NCBI GenBank assembly: GCA_014529385.2
Contig: CM043966.1
Location: forward strand, 86,706,087-86,770,086
Origin: Adiantum capillus-veneris
Taxonomy: Eukaryota > Streptophyta > Polypodiopsida > Polypodiales > Pteridaceae
Direction: 5' to 3'
DNA: 64,000 nt
The translations under genes and the position numbers were made by a program. Positions within the stretch are counted from its first letter, which is position 1; each line of letters begins with the position of its first letter. Below are positions 22,167-33,134 of the stretch, one piece after another. The notes beneath the pieces are model-generated. The model saw only the letters and a program-made list of their open reading frames with translations. It did not search any database and was not told the DNA's origin.

Positions 22167-24548
22167 TGCTCGGGCTGCTTTGAAGTGTATCGTTAATGAT
22201 CAAGCAAACATAAATATATATTTGTAAGAAAGAGAGAGAAAGGGGGAGGGGGTGCTTGTTGCATTAATACCTTCTTACAAATCTGTCATGACAAATCAAA
22301 GTGAGATTAGTATTTGTTCAACATAGCTTGCGTAAATTTCACCACAACACATCATAAGAAAAGCCACCCCAATCACTGTCTTAAGGCCAGGGGAGTCCTC
22401 TCCACCCTGTCGCCCTCTTACAGTATGTGGGATTTATGGCTAGATTGATGACAACACCAGAGACAAGCTATCAAGAACTTAACAAAAAAACACCAAGACA
22501 CTTACGCATCATTGTTGTCCATTACTTCACGTTGGAAGGGAGACAAAGTATCCAAGCTTAGTCCAAATCCACCCTCCTTGATTCAGCAAATGTTGGGCTT
22601 ACACTAGTAGAAGAAATGATAGATTTCCTACTCTCAATTGAATGATCACTCTCTCTCTTACAATGGCATAGAGTTCCCTTGCTAATCCCCTATTACAACA
22701 CATGCACATGCATAAGACAATGAACTTCCACTCAAGAGCTCCTTCTAGAGAGGTTGAGCTTGGCTTCTCAAGCTATAGCATAGTGCTCTTGCTTATGGCT
22801 CCCCCTTTTGTGCTAGCCACACCCTCCTTTTATAGCAATTTTGAAGGCTAGGGTTACTCCTCTAACCATGGTTGGGTTAGATTTTCAGCCATTTATCTAA
22901 TGTCTTTTGCTTGGAATTATCAAGAAGTTGGTGGGGAAAGAGAGAGGAGAGAAATGGAGGTGATAGGACTTTTCATAGTGGGTTAGTGTTAGTAGAGTTA
23001 GTATTAATTTACAAATGGAATTGGATATTTACAATGGGAGTATCCATGTAGGATACAAATAAGGAAGAAAAACTCTTAAGAGGTAAGAAAAGGTGGATTT
23101 CTTACAAGGTTGATGCTCCAAGTGTCTTGAGTAGGGCCAATTTTGACGCTTATTGACGGTCCACTAGCTTTGACGGTACATTTTTTCTCCACTCTTGACC
23201 TTCCTTGAGAGACAAGGTAATTGAAGCTGAGTAATCAACCACCATGATGCTGTCTTTTAAGAGAAGAAGCAGAATTTTGTGGTTTTTTTGATAGATATGG
23301 GTAAATTGGAGGAGGAAAAATGAGACTAGGTGGTCAATTTTGGAATGGAATTGTGTGTGGGAGGTATGAGTTCACCATGGTTTCTCTTATTCTTCAAGGT
23401 TGAGGAGAAGGTGAGTAGGGTGCAGAGAGGAGTGGTGAGAGAGGTGGGGATAATGAGTGGAGAAGTGTGTGTGAAAGAGGAAAATGATAAAGTGGAAGAG
23501 AGAGTGTGGCTGCATAGCATGGGAAAACTGGGGTCCACTAATAAAATCATAGCTCACAGCTCGTAGCTCAAAAAAATATGAAACAATTTGAGGCAAAAGT
23601 TCAGCCCACGAGCTACAACTTTTGTTTGTATTACCTTTTCAAATTCGGAGAGCAAGTGAACTTTACAAATTCAGCAAAACCGACCGTTTTTTTTCACTGC
23701 ACAAGGTCCTTGTGGGGTCCTTCTTTGGATGATTCTTTTGAATACCTCCAAGAGTGAGCCCTCCATAGTGCATGTATGCATGCCACCTACCCTTGACCTT
23801 ATTTGGTAGGTCTATAATTGAAGATATTGTTGAGATTATGATATAAGTGAATAGTACAACTAAGAAAATCAAGTATTGAGGGGTCTAAAAAATATGTACA
23901 TGTCAAATATAAATAATATAAGTGGAAAAAAATATAAAGGGGTCAAAAGAAATCTCTCTCATTATGAGGCTACCATAAAAAGATAAATATTTTTGGTGTT
24001 CTAATTTTTTAGAAAAAAAAACAAAATAGATGTAGGAAGGGAAAAATCACAATAGTGAAAAAATATACACATAAATAAAACTAGTTTTTTTGGATTTTTG
24101 TTGGGGTGGAGTTACACCAAATATAAGAGAAGCTTACATGAAAATATTTCTATATGGAATAAAGAGTATGAAAAATGGTAAGAAAAAATTGTGGTAATGG
24201 TGAGGCAATGTACAGAGCATAAATAGCACACACCTAGGTAGAAATATTTAAATAAATACCAAAATAATTATGAAAAAAATGTTTTATTTAGGCCCTATAT
24301 ACAAAGAAATATTTACATACGCATGGGCCATAATATACTTATATTTTTTATTTATTTTTATTTTTTTGGCTCAACTAGCCCAATGACTAGCTCATTGAGG
24401 GTTTTTTAAGAAGATATGGGAAAAGTCCCGTGACTCACGCACGCCTATGTACAGTGAAATGGTAGGGATAGCCACAGTGTTTGGGCGATTTTGGTAGGGT
24501 GAGGTAACTCACTGTGGAAATTACAAAGAGCCAAAAAAACGGCTATCA
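21838..24548 (-). repeat. 3' LTR of the gypsy element (2.7 kb)
   Basis: 2711 bp. It matches 30467-33134 over its whole length; the first ~180 bp differ at only four positions. Differences in length come mainly from a longer (GA)n tract (22100-22163) and about 29 extra bases near 23857. Open frames in it are mirrored in the other LTR and have no protein likeness. Confidence 0.95.
22100..22163. repeat. (GA)n microsatellite inside the 3' LTR
   Basis: 64 bp of GA; the tract at the same place in the other LTR (30729-30778) is shorter and interrupted, so it has changed length since insertion. Confidence 0.97.
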
Positions 24549-24564
24549 TTAGCCCTCCCCTTGG
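24549..24564 (-). promoter_or_regulatory. gypsy polypurine tract
   Basis: Minus strand CCAAGGGGAGGGCTAA directly precedes the 3' LTR, the place and composition of a plus-strand primer. Confidence 0.8.
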
Positions 24565-24576
24565 ATGATGGTATAT

Positions 24577-26003
24577 TCATGTACCATCATAGAGCATCTT
24601 TTCCAAAGAGAGTGCTTCAGAGTCCTTGACGAGATTTTTATTGTTTGGCCCCTCAGAATTTTGGCTAGAGTTACACTCATGCTTCATGTAACAATACTTA
24701 CATGAGACAGTGGCCTTTTGACAGATCTTTGGTAGATCCTTTGGTAGAAGGCGACTCAAATAGGGCTTCAAGCGATACCCGTTTACTTTCCTGGAGTGCT
24801 CTTTCCCATTCAAGTCCATAAGTTGATAGTAACTTGAATTGAAAGCCTTCTTGACTATGTATGGCCCTTGCCATCTTGTTTCAAATTTGGCATCAAAACG
24901 ATTATCGAGTCGATTGTCATACCTTAGCACAAGATCTCCTTCATTGATGCCTTTGTCCTTCAGTTTCTTGTCAAGCTTCTCCTTTGTCTGTGTGGCTTTC
25001 CTCTTATAGCACTCGTATGCTGCTTCTCTTTTCCACTCAAGCTCAGCTAAGGTAAGAAGTCAATCCATCCATGCTTCTTGATCATCTTGTGCTGATTTGC
25101 CATGAAGTCGCATTGTTGGAATGTTTAGCTCAATTGGTTGTAAAGCCTCTTGACCATAGACCAAGTGAAATGGTGTGAACTCCGTGGCTTCCCTATATGT
25201 GGTTCGATACGCCCACAAGGCACCATCCAAGAAGTCATCCCACAACTTTGTCTTGTTTTTCACCATCTTTCTAATGATGCCTGCAATGACACCATTAGCT
25301 TTTTCTACCAAACCATTTGATTGGGGATAGTAGGGTGTACTGTGACGATGTAGAATGTGAAGTTCTTCACAGACTTCTGTGAGCAATCCCTTTCTAAACC
25401 CTGGACCATTATCAGAAACAATCTCCAAAGGTGTGCCAAATCTACAACAAATGTGAGTGTAGACGAATTTGCTCACTGTCCTCTCATTTACCTTTGCCAC
25501 ATTTTGTGCTTCCACCCACCTAGTCATATAGTCTACAGCCACTAGAATGTAGAGTTTACCATTTTTTGTCCTAGGCAGAGGACCCATAGCATCAATGCCC
25601 CACTTTCAAAGGGTCCATTTGCAAGCACGATTTGCCTTGGACCATAAACCAATCTTCTATTCCCATTTACCTGACAATTGTGACAACTTTTACACCAATG
25701 TTGGACATCCACATGCAGACTTGGCCAAACATACCCCGCAAGCAAAATCTTCTTCACAGTTAATTCTTGGGCAAAATGACCACCACATGCTTCTTCATGC
25801 AAACCTTTTAGAATGGCTAGAATTTCCTCAATAGTTGGTACTCTTCTGCATACTTGATCCCTCCCTCTTTGATAGAGGGAGCCTTCTAGGAAGAGATATG
25901 CGCTTGCCTTCTTCATGAGTCTCCTCTTCTGAGCCTTCGTGAAGTCTTGTGGAAACTCGCCCTCCAAAATGTAGCTAATAATGGGAGTCAATGACTCCAA
26001 TCC
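24577..26003 (-). pseudogene. gypsy integrase
   Basis: On the minus strand the N-terminal zinc-binding part (H-H-C-C: LHEEACGGHF and WCKSCHNCQ, about 25790-25680) is followed, after a one-base deletion near 25606, by the catalytic core with VAVDYMTRWVEA, VSDNGPGF and YPQSNGLVEKANG, supplying the D, D and E that insert the DNA copy into the genome. A TGA at 25060-25062 (CGA in the expected reading) interrupts it, and the same frame goes on to the C-terminal DNA-binding part with RWQGPYIVKKAF and GYRLKPYL, ending at 24577. The core residues survive but two lesions block translation. No chromodomain is seen, fitting Tat. Confidence 0.92.
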
Positions 26004-27653
26004 CTAGTATCTCGGTTGCTTGACAGTTGCTGCCACCATGATGACCTGCACTTCTTTCTCAACACATGTAACTACTTGCTGTGCAAGTAAATCGGCATCT
26101 TCATTCTGTTTCCTAGGAATATGATATAGTTGCACTTCTTCAAATTGATTAAACAATCTACAAATGGCATGAACTTTTGTCCGTAAGCTTTCATTCTTGC
26201 ATGCCCAAATGCCTAAAATCTGTTTAACAATGGGAAGTGCATCTCCCTTTACCATGAGGCGTTGTATACCATGGCCAATGCATATTTTTAAACCATGAAG
26301 TAGTGTGTCATATTCTGCTTCATTGTTGCTAGTTGAACCTGGTAGATTGACCTTCTCTTTCATGACCACCTCTCCACTTGGGTTGAGCAACACTAGCCCT
26401 CCCCCTGCTTTTCCTGTGGCTCGACGAAAAGCTCCATCAAAGAACAAGGTAAAAGCATTAGGAATACTTTTTGGTGGTGGCAATGGTAGGGTCTTTACTT
26501 CAGGCACCTTAATCTCCTTTTCATGCACCCTATAAGTGAGAATCCCTGCCAATTGTGCACGCACACTATCTTCTACCTTGAAAGAGTATTGAAACTCTTG
26601 CAACTCCATAATCCACTTTGAGATCCTAGTACTAAGATTCATTTGAGATGACACCCAAGGGAACAAATTCTCTGTGGTGAGAATTACAAAAGGTTTTGGG
26701 AGCAAGTAGGATCTAAACTTCCTTATCGCAAACATGAGAGAAATCATCATGAGTTCTGCCTCCGTGTAGCCTCTCTCCAAAGCATTCATGACCCTACTAG
26801 AAAAGTAGATGGGTCGCATCCTGGTACTGTGGGGATCTTGTTGTAATAAAACTGCACCAATTGTTTCGTTCCCAACACTAGAGCTAACAAAGAATGTGTA
26901 CTCCCAACATGGAGGCATGAGTGTTGGTAGCTCTGACAAAATGACTTTAATGTTACAAAATTACTCTTCAAGCTCATCAGACCATGCAAATTCTACTTGT
27001 TGTGTCAACTTTTGCAAAGGATGAAGCAACTCCGAAGCTAAGTGAATAAAGCGTGACATATACTTCACTTTTTCAATGAATGATATGACCTCTTTGAGAT
27101 TCTTGGGTGAGGGGAGCTCAATAAGAGCCTTTGCCTTTGAAGGATCCACTTCAATGCCTTTGTAAGAAACTTTATGACCAAGCAAGATTACTTCATCCTC
27201 ACCTATATGGCACTTGTCGGGGTTGAGTTGACCTCCCATGTCATAGAGCTTCTTTAAACCTTCTTCTACCCTTTGTAGATGCAATGATTTTGAGCTATAA
27301 ATGCAAAAATCATCAATAAAAACCCTAATGGACTTTCCAAAGAATGCTTGAAACACCATGTTCATGAAGCGTTGGAAAGTTGCAGGAGCATTTGTCAGGC
27401 CAAATGGCATGACTCTAAAAGCATAACAACCCCAAGGAGTGATAAAGGTTGTTTTCAATTGATCCTCCAATGCGATACCTATTTGAAAGTAACCCGAGTA
27501 GCCATCACACACAGTGTACTTCTCATGACCAGCTACTTCATTTAGTATCTCATCCTGAAATGGGAGGGGAAAGTGATCTCTTTTTGTTGCCTCATTAAGT
27601 GGACGATAATCCACACACACCCTCCACTTGCCTTTTTCTTAGGAGTGACAACA
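26004..27653 (-). pseudogene. gypsy reverse transcriptase, RNase H and second RNase H
   Basis: RT motifs on the minus strand: VCVDYRPLNEATKRDHFPLP, PFGLTNAPATFQRFMN and the catalytic FIDDF. A TAA at 26961-26963 (from CAA by a single change) interrupts the frame, which then continues with the usual RNase H (NETIGAVLLQQD, YTEAELMMIS) and a second, archaeal-type RNase H: FFDGAFR, SNNEAEYDTLLHGL, VKGDALPIVKQ and EDADLLA carry its D-E-D-D set. A TAG ends the stretch at 26004 and integrase follows in the same frame. The doubled RNase H is the signature of Tat-lineage elements. A one-base loss in an A run near 27635 separates it from gag-protease. Confidence 0.93.
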
Positions 27654-29854
27654 ACGGGAGAGACCCACTCTGAATTCTCCACTGGATAAATGAAACCTGC
27701 TGCTAGAAGCTTTCTTACCTCCTTGAGTAGAGCCTGCTCCTTAATGACTCCTAGCTTTCGTAGCTTTTGAGCCTTAGGTATGGCCTCTGGCTTCAACTCA
27801 ATCTTGTGTTGAACAACATCTACTCCACGCACATCGGTGTAGTCTTTAGCAAAAATCCTCGGAAATTTCCTTAGCACACATTTGAACTCCTCTCTTTCAT
27901 TCTTTGTAAGTGTTGTAGACAACATACCTTCTAACATTCCTTCATCTTCCACCTTTTGGTTCTCTTGGGAACCTACCTCTTCCAAACCTCGAGAAGAGGT
28001 CTCCTGGTTGTTTGGCTTAAACCTTACCCCCATGACTTCAATGGAGGACTCCTCTTCAGTAATGCTGCCGCTATTTTCTTCTTCTGAAGTGTTTTCAGTC
28101 CAATCTTCTTCCGTCTCACTTCGAGATGATTCTTCATGGAGCTCCTCTTGGCGTTGCTCCTTCATGTCAAAGACAACCTTCTTGTGATTGTCATTCCTGC
28201 AAATTAGCTTTCCACTCTCCCAATCCTGCAAAGCTCGCATTTTCATTAGCCATGGTCTTCCTAGGATAAATGGGTAACCATTTCCCTTGGTAGACATGAC
28301 ATAGAAATCCACTGCCTTCTTAATGCCAAAGGCCTCCACAAAAACATTTTTACAAATGCCTACACACCTAGCCTTGCTATTGTTTGCCATTTTCACTTTG
28401 ATTTCAGGTGTCTCATGGATGTGCATGCCTAGTCTTTGCATGAGCCCTTCTGTCATGATGCAAATTTGTGCACCCCCATCCACTAGACCTTTCCTAACCA
28501 ATCTTCCTTTTATGTAACAATCTAGCACAGGTGTAATATCCTCGTTCATTTCAGCATGTGCAATTTTTACAACAGGAAAACTCTCTTTTACCTTTCTCCT
28601 AGTGCTAACTGCCTTTGTTAAATCCCTCCTAACTTGTGGGCATAATGCAAGAAACTGAGGCCATGAGATATCAGGACCCTTACCTCGCATGTCTTCCAAC
28701 AGGTTGTATGGAGCCATACCATGTCCAAGAGGGAAGTCTTGGAGATTGATACGACGTCGAGTCCTCTTAGCTTCCTTGGTCTCCTTTGCCTTCTTGCCTT
28801 GTCCATGGTCACTTTGTGATGGGACACCCTCTTTCTCTTTACCTTTTCCTCGGCCACGCTTAATGCCATTTGCTTCCATGTCAACCTCATTTGAGTTTGT
28901 CACCTCTACCACATGCACATTTGGATCTGGCAAAGGTGGAACTCCTTCTACCCCTTGTGGAGGTGGTCTTGGTCCATTTGGTCTTTGTAGAAGCCTTGGT
29001 TGTTGACCAGTTCCTTCACCTGCATTCATCACTGGGTAATTCAAGTTAGGTCTCCCTGGCTCCCCACGGGGCCAAGGACAATTATACATTCCATGTCCAG
29101 ACTCTCCGCAATTCCAACATTGCAAGACTCTCCTAGGTCGTGGATCTCGCTCTTCAGACTTCTTTGCTTGTCCCTTTGGACCTACAGCTTGTGCAAGGTG
29201 AATTGACAGGCTGCTTAAAGATTCGTTTAACTTCTCAATTACTTTCGTTGTTACCTCAGGAAGCTCCCTCGATGTTGATTCTTGTGACTTACCTTTGGGT
29301 CTAAGACCTTCTATTGGAACCTCTCCCCTTAAGCACTTGAGTTTCCTATATTTCTCAGCAGCCCTAGTTTTAGTTGCATCAAAGGTAGGATGTGCACCCG
29401 CCTCAACTTTTACCTTAAGGTCAGGAAAGAGTCCGGCTATGAACCTCTCCTTCTTTAGAAATTCTGCACCATCACCAGGGTTAGCAACATTTCGTATCCA
29501 TAGAGCCCAAAGACGTAGAAACTCTTGCTTGTACAAGTAGTAGTCATCTAAGTCTTTTTGCTTATGAGAAATAATGTCTTGCCATAATTTTTGAGTGTTT
29601 TGGGGATCAAAGAAGTATTTCTTGAAACGATTCAAAACTTCTGTGTAATTCCCCTTAACTTCCTCAGGCAAAGAGTCAAACCAAGTGCTAGCATCTTTCC
29701 TAAGGACCACCTCAAACATTTCTACACGTTCTTGATCACTTATTATCCTCTTGATACGGCAAGACATCTTGAAATTCGCTAAAAATAATTCTGCATCCTC
29801 TCCAGGCTCTCCAAAGAAAAGAGGATACCCAGACATTTGGCGTTGGCTTTCCAT
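27542..29854 (-). pseudogene. gypsy gag and protease
   Basis: A 770-codon minus-strand frame. Capsid-like retrotransposon gag sequence fills residues ~15-150 (ELFLANFKM, STWFDSLPEEVKGNYTEVL); a zinc knuckle CWNCGESGHGMYNC lies near residue 247; the protease has VDGGAQICIM near residue 460, with Asp-Gly-Gly as seen in Tat and Athila elements; a Glu/Ser-rich linker leads into the RT start (SPVVVTPKKK) before the frame slips at an A run near 27635. Gag packages the RNA in virus-like particles in the cytoplasm. The start at 29854 gives a protein beginning MESQRQMSGYPLFFGE; no earlier in-frame Met is needed. This is the longest intact frame of the window. Confidence 0.92.
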
Positions 29855-29939
29855 TGAATTGATTTCAAAGTGACACCCATTTTTGTTTATCTTTCTTAAA
29901 AAGATTTACACAATAATGTTTTCTAGCTTGCAATCTATT

Positions 29940-30392
29940 CTACAACAAAATAAAGATATTCACATCAAACGACCTATGATAATCAATAAGAGGTAGGATG
30001 ACAGGGTTTGGTGATGCGAGAATTTCTCCTACTCTTTGGGCACCAAACATGAACACCATACGTTGTTGAAAATGGATTTTCCTACTAATTGCAATGTTTA
30101 TTCTAATGTGTGGAGTGAAATGGAAGGGGAAAACCTCTATTCCTGGGCCATTATCCATGGTCTATGCATGACCTAATGCTTAAAACAAAACAAAAATATA
30201 GACGTCCAAACTAAGGTCGTACCTAATGAGAGGCAAAATAAAAGGATTTACTGAAGCGTTTATCTCGGCCAACCTAAGAGGACCTAAAATTCTACGAATG
30301 ACACGTTGAAATTGCAACTTAGTACTAACAATTATGTGTACCTTTTGCCTTGCAATGGGAATGAAGGGATCATACAAATTTTCGTGATTCAT
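29940..30392 (-). repeat. diverged tandem duplication in the gypsy leader
   Basis: Two neighbouring minus-strand frames (29940-30158 and 30180-30392) encode similar peptides: both end ...PxILPLI-Y--S-DV-IF-L and share a KxxFQ-----xGxxR--EI-AS-NP core. The DNA is only moderately similar, so this is an old ~230-bp duplication between the primer site and gag. No known domain. Confidence 0.6.
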
Positions 30393-30449
30393 GCAAACTA
30401 CTTGACTATGCTAAAGGTTGATTCTACACAAAAATACACAAGCCGTCCT

Positions 30450-30463
30450 CCGTGGGGGCACCA
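30450..30463 (-). promoter_or_regulatory. gypsy primer binding site
   Basis: Minus strand TGGTGCCCCCACGG begins three bases after the 5' LTR. A site starting TGG pairs with the CCA end of a tRNA; I could not name the tRNA from memory. Confidence 0.7.
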
Positions 30464-30466
30464 ATT

Positions 30467-30725
30467 TGAGGCGGTCCGGGGCGGGCAACAAGAAGAGCAA
30501 CCTCTAGACACCCTTCAAGGCTCCCGTGCTGCTCAATGGAGCTGGGGCACAATACAACACAAACCAAAACAACAAACCCACAGCCAAATCCCAACTACAC
30601 AAGGGGCACCACCTAGTTTAAGAGCGAACTAGGACGCAAAAGAGGAGAATCGTTAGAGCAACCCACAAACAAGCAAAGAATTTACACTAACCCTAACACC
30701 AATGGAACACTCTCATACACTAAAA

Positions 30726-30778
<53 letters not shown>

Positions 30779-33134
30779 TGGTGCTCGGGCTGCTTTGAAG
30801 TGTATCGTTAATGATCAAGCAAACATAAATATATATTTGTAAGAAAGAGAGAGAAAGGGGGAGGGGGTGCTTGTTGCATTAATACCTTCTTACAAATCTG
30901 TCATGACAAATCAAAGTGAGATTAGTATTTGTTCAACATAGCTTGCGTAAATTTCACCACAACACATCACAAGAAAAGCCACCCCAATCTCTGTCTTAAG
31001 GCCAGGGGAGTCCTCTCCACCCTGTCGCCCTCTTACAGTATGTGGGATTTATGGCTAGATTGATGACAACACCAGAGACAAGCTATCAAGAACTTAACAA
31101 AAAAACACCAAGACACTTACGCATCATTGTTGTCCATTACTTCACGTTGGAAGGGAGACAAAGTATCCAAGCTTAGTCCAAATCCACCCTCCTTGATTCA
31201 GCAAATGTTGGGCTTACACTAGTAGGAGAAATGATAGATTTCCTACTCTCAATTGAATGATCACTCTCTCTCTTACAATGGCATAGAGTTCCCTTGCTAA
31301 TCCCCTATTACAACACATGCACATGCATAAGACAATGAGCTTCCACTCAAGAGCTCCTTCTAGAGAGGTTGAGCTTGGCTTCTCAAGCTATAGCATAGTG
31401 CTCTTGCTTATGGCTCCCCCTTTTGTGCTAGCCACACCCTCCTTTTATAGCAATTTTGAAGGCTAGGATTACTCCTCTAACCATGGTTGGGTTAGATTTT
31501 CAGCCATTTATCTAATTTCTTTTGCTTGGAATTATCAAGAAGTTGGTGGGGAAAGAGAGAGGAGAGAAATGGAGGTGATAGGACTTTTCATAGTGGGTTA
31601 GTGTTAGTAGAGTTAGTATTAATTTACAAATGGAATTGGATATTTACAATGGGAGTATCCATGTAGGATACAAATAAGGAAGAAAAACTCTTAAGAGGTA
31701 AGAAAAGGTGGATTTCTTACAAGGTTGATGCTCCAAGTGTCTTGCGTAGGGCCAATTTTGACGCTTGTTGACGGTCCACTAGCTTTGACGGTACATTTTT
31801 TCTCCACTCTTGACCTTCCTTGAGAGACAAGGTAATTGAAGCTGAGTAATCAACCACCATGATGCTGTCTTTTAAGAGAAGAAGCAGAATTTTGTGGTTT
31901 TTTTGATAGATATGGGTAAATTGGAGGAGGAAAAATGAGACTAGGTGGTCAATTTTGGAATGGAATTGTGTGTGGGAGGTATGAGTTCACCATGGTTTCT
32001 CTTATTCTTCAAGGTTGAGGAGAAGGTGAGTAGGGTGCAGAAAGGAGTGGTGAGAGAGGTGGGGATGATGAGTGGAGAAGTGTGTGTGAAAGAGGAAAAT
32101 GATAAAGTGGAAGAGAGAGTGTGACTGCATAGCATGGGAAAACTGGGGTCCACTAATAAAATCATAGCTCACAGCTCGTAGCTCAAAAAAATATGAAAAA
32201 ATTTGAGGCAAAAGTTCATCCCACGAGCTACAACTTTTGTTTGTATCACCTTTTCAAATTCGGAGAGCAAGTGAATTTTAAAAATTTAGCAAAACCGACC
32301 GTTTTTTTCCACTGCACAAGGTCCTTGTGGGGTCCTTCTTTGGATGATTCTTTTGAATACCTCCAAGAGTGAGCCCTCCATAGTGCATGTATGCATGCCA
32401 CCTACCCTTCACCTTATTTGGTAGGTCTATAATTGAAGATATTGTTGAGATTATGATATAAGTGAATAGTCTAAAAAATATGTACATGTCAAATATAAAT
32501 AATATAAGTGGAAAAAAATATAAAGGGGTCAAAAGAAATCTCTCTCATTATGAGGCTACCATAAAAAGATAAATATTTTTGGTGTTCTAATTTTTTAGGA
32601 AAAAAAACAAAATAGATGTAGGAAGGGAAAAATCACAATTGTGAAAAAATATACACATAAATAAAACTAGTTTTTTTGGATTTTTGTTGGGGTGGAGTTA
32701 CACCAAATATAAGAGAAGCTTACATGAAAATATTTCTATATGGAATAAAGAGTATGAAAAATGGTAAGAAAAAATTGTGGTAATGGTGAGGCAATGTACA
32801 GAGCATAAATAGCACACACCTAGGTAGAAATATTTAAAATAATTACCAAAATAATTATGAAAAAAATGTTTTATTTAGGCCCTATATACAAAGAAATATT
32901 TACATACGCATGGGCCATAATATACTTATATTTTTTATTTATTTTTATTTTTTTGGCTCAACTAGCCCAATGACTAGCTCATTGAGGTTTTTTAAGAAGA
33001 TATGGAAAAAGTCCCGTGACTCACGCACGCCTATGTACAGTGAAATGGTAGGGATAGCCACAGTGTTTGGGTGATTTTTGTAGGGTGAGGTAACTCACTA
33101 TGGCAATTACAAAGAGCCGAAAAAACGGCTATCA
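30467..33134 (-). repeat. 5' LTR of the gypsy element (2.7 kb)
   Basis: 2668 bp, matching the 3' LTR closely. It holds the promoter, but I could not place a start site. A (GA)n tract lies at 30729-30778. It ends GGCTATCA at 33134, immediately followed by copia sequence. Confidence 0.95.

Larger units (their letters stand above)
21838..33134 (-). mobile_element. Ty3/gypsy element, Tat lineage, 11.3 kb
   Basis: Long direct repeats at 21838-24548 and 30467-33134 are its LTRs; both read TGAGGCGGT...GGCTATCA on the plus strand (TG...CA). Inside, on the minus strand, are a primer site, gag, protease, RT, RNase H, a second (archaeal-type) RNase H and integrase, in the gypsy order. The extra RNase H places it in the Tat clade. 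The target duplication is CTGC on the minus strand, extendable to five bases only by sharing a terminal LTR base. It inserted in the RT gene of the copia element, so it is younger than that element. Confidence 0.95.

Noticed and set aside
23326-23566. Open frames on both strands, repeated at 31941-32211
   Set aside because: They lie in the gypsy LTRs, occur in both LTRs, and match no protein; they are by-products of the repeat.
27882-28187. 101-codon and neighbouring plus-strand frames (27.3-29.8 kb)
   Set aside because: They are antisense shadows of the gypsy gag-protease frame.
21838-33134. Possible segmental duplication from the two 2.7-kb repeats
   Set aside because: TG...CA ends, primer site, polypurine tract and enclosed gag-pol show that they are LTRs.
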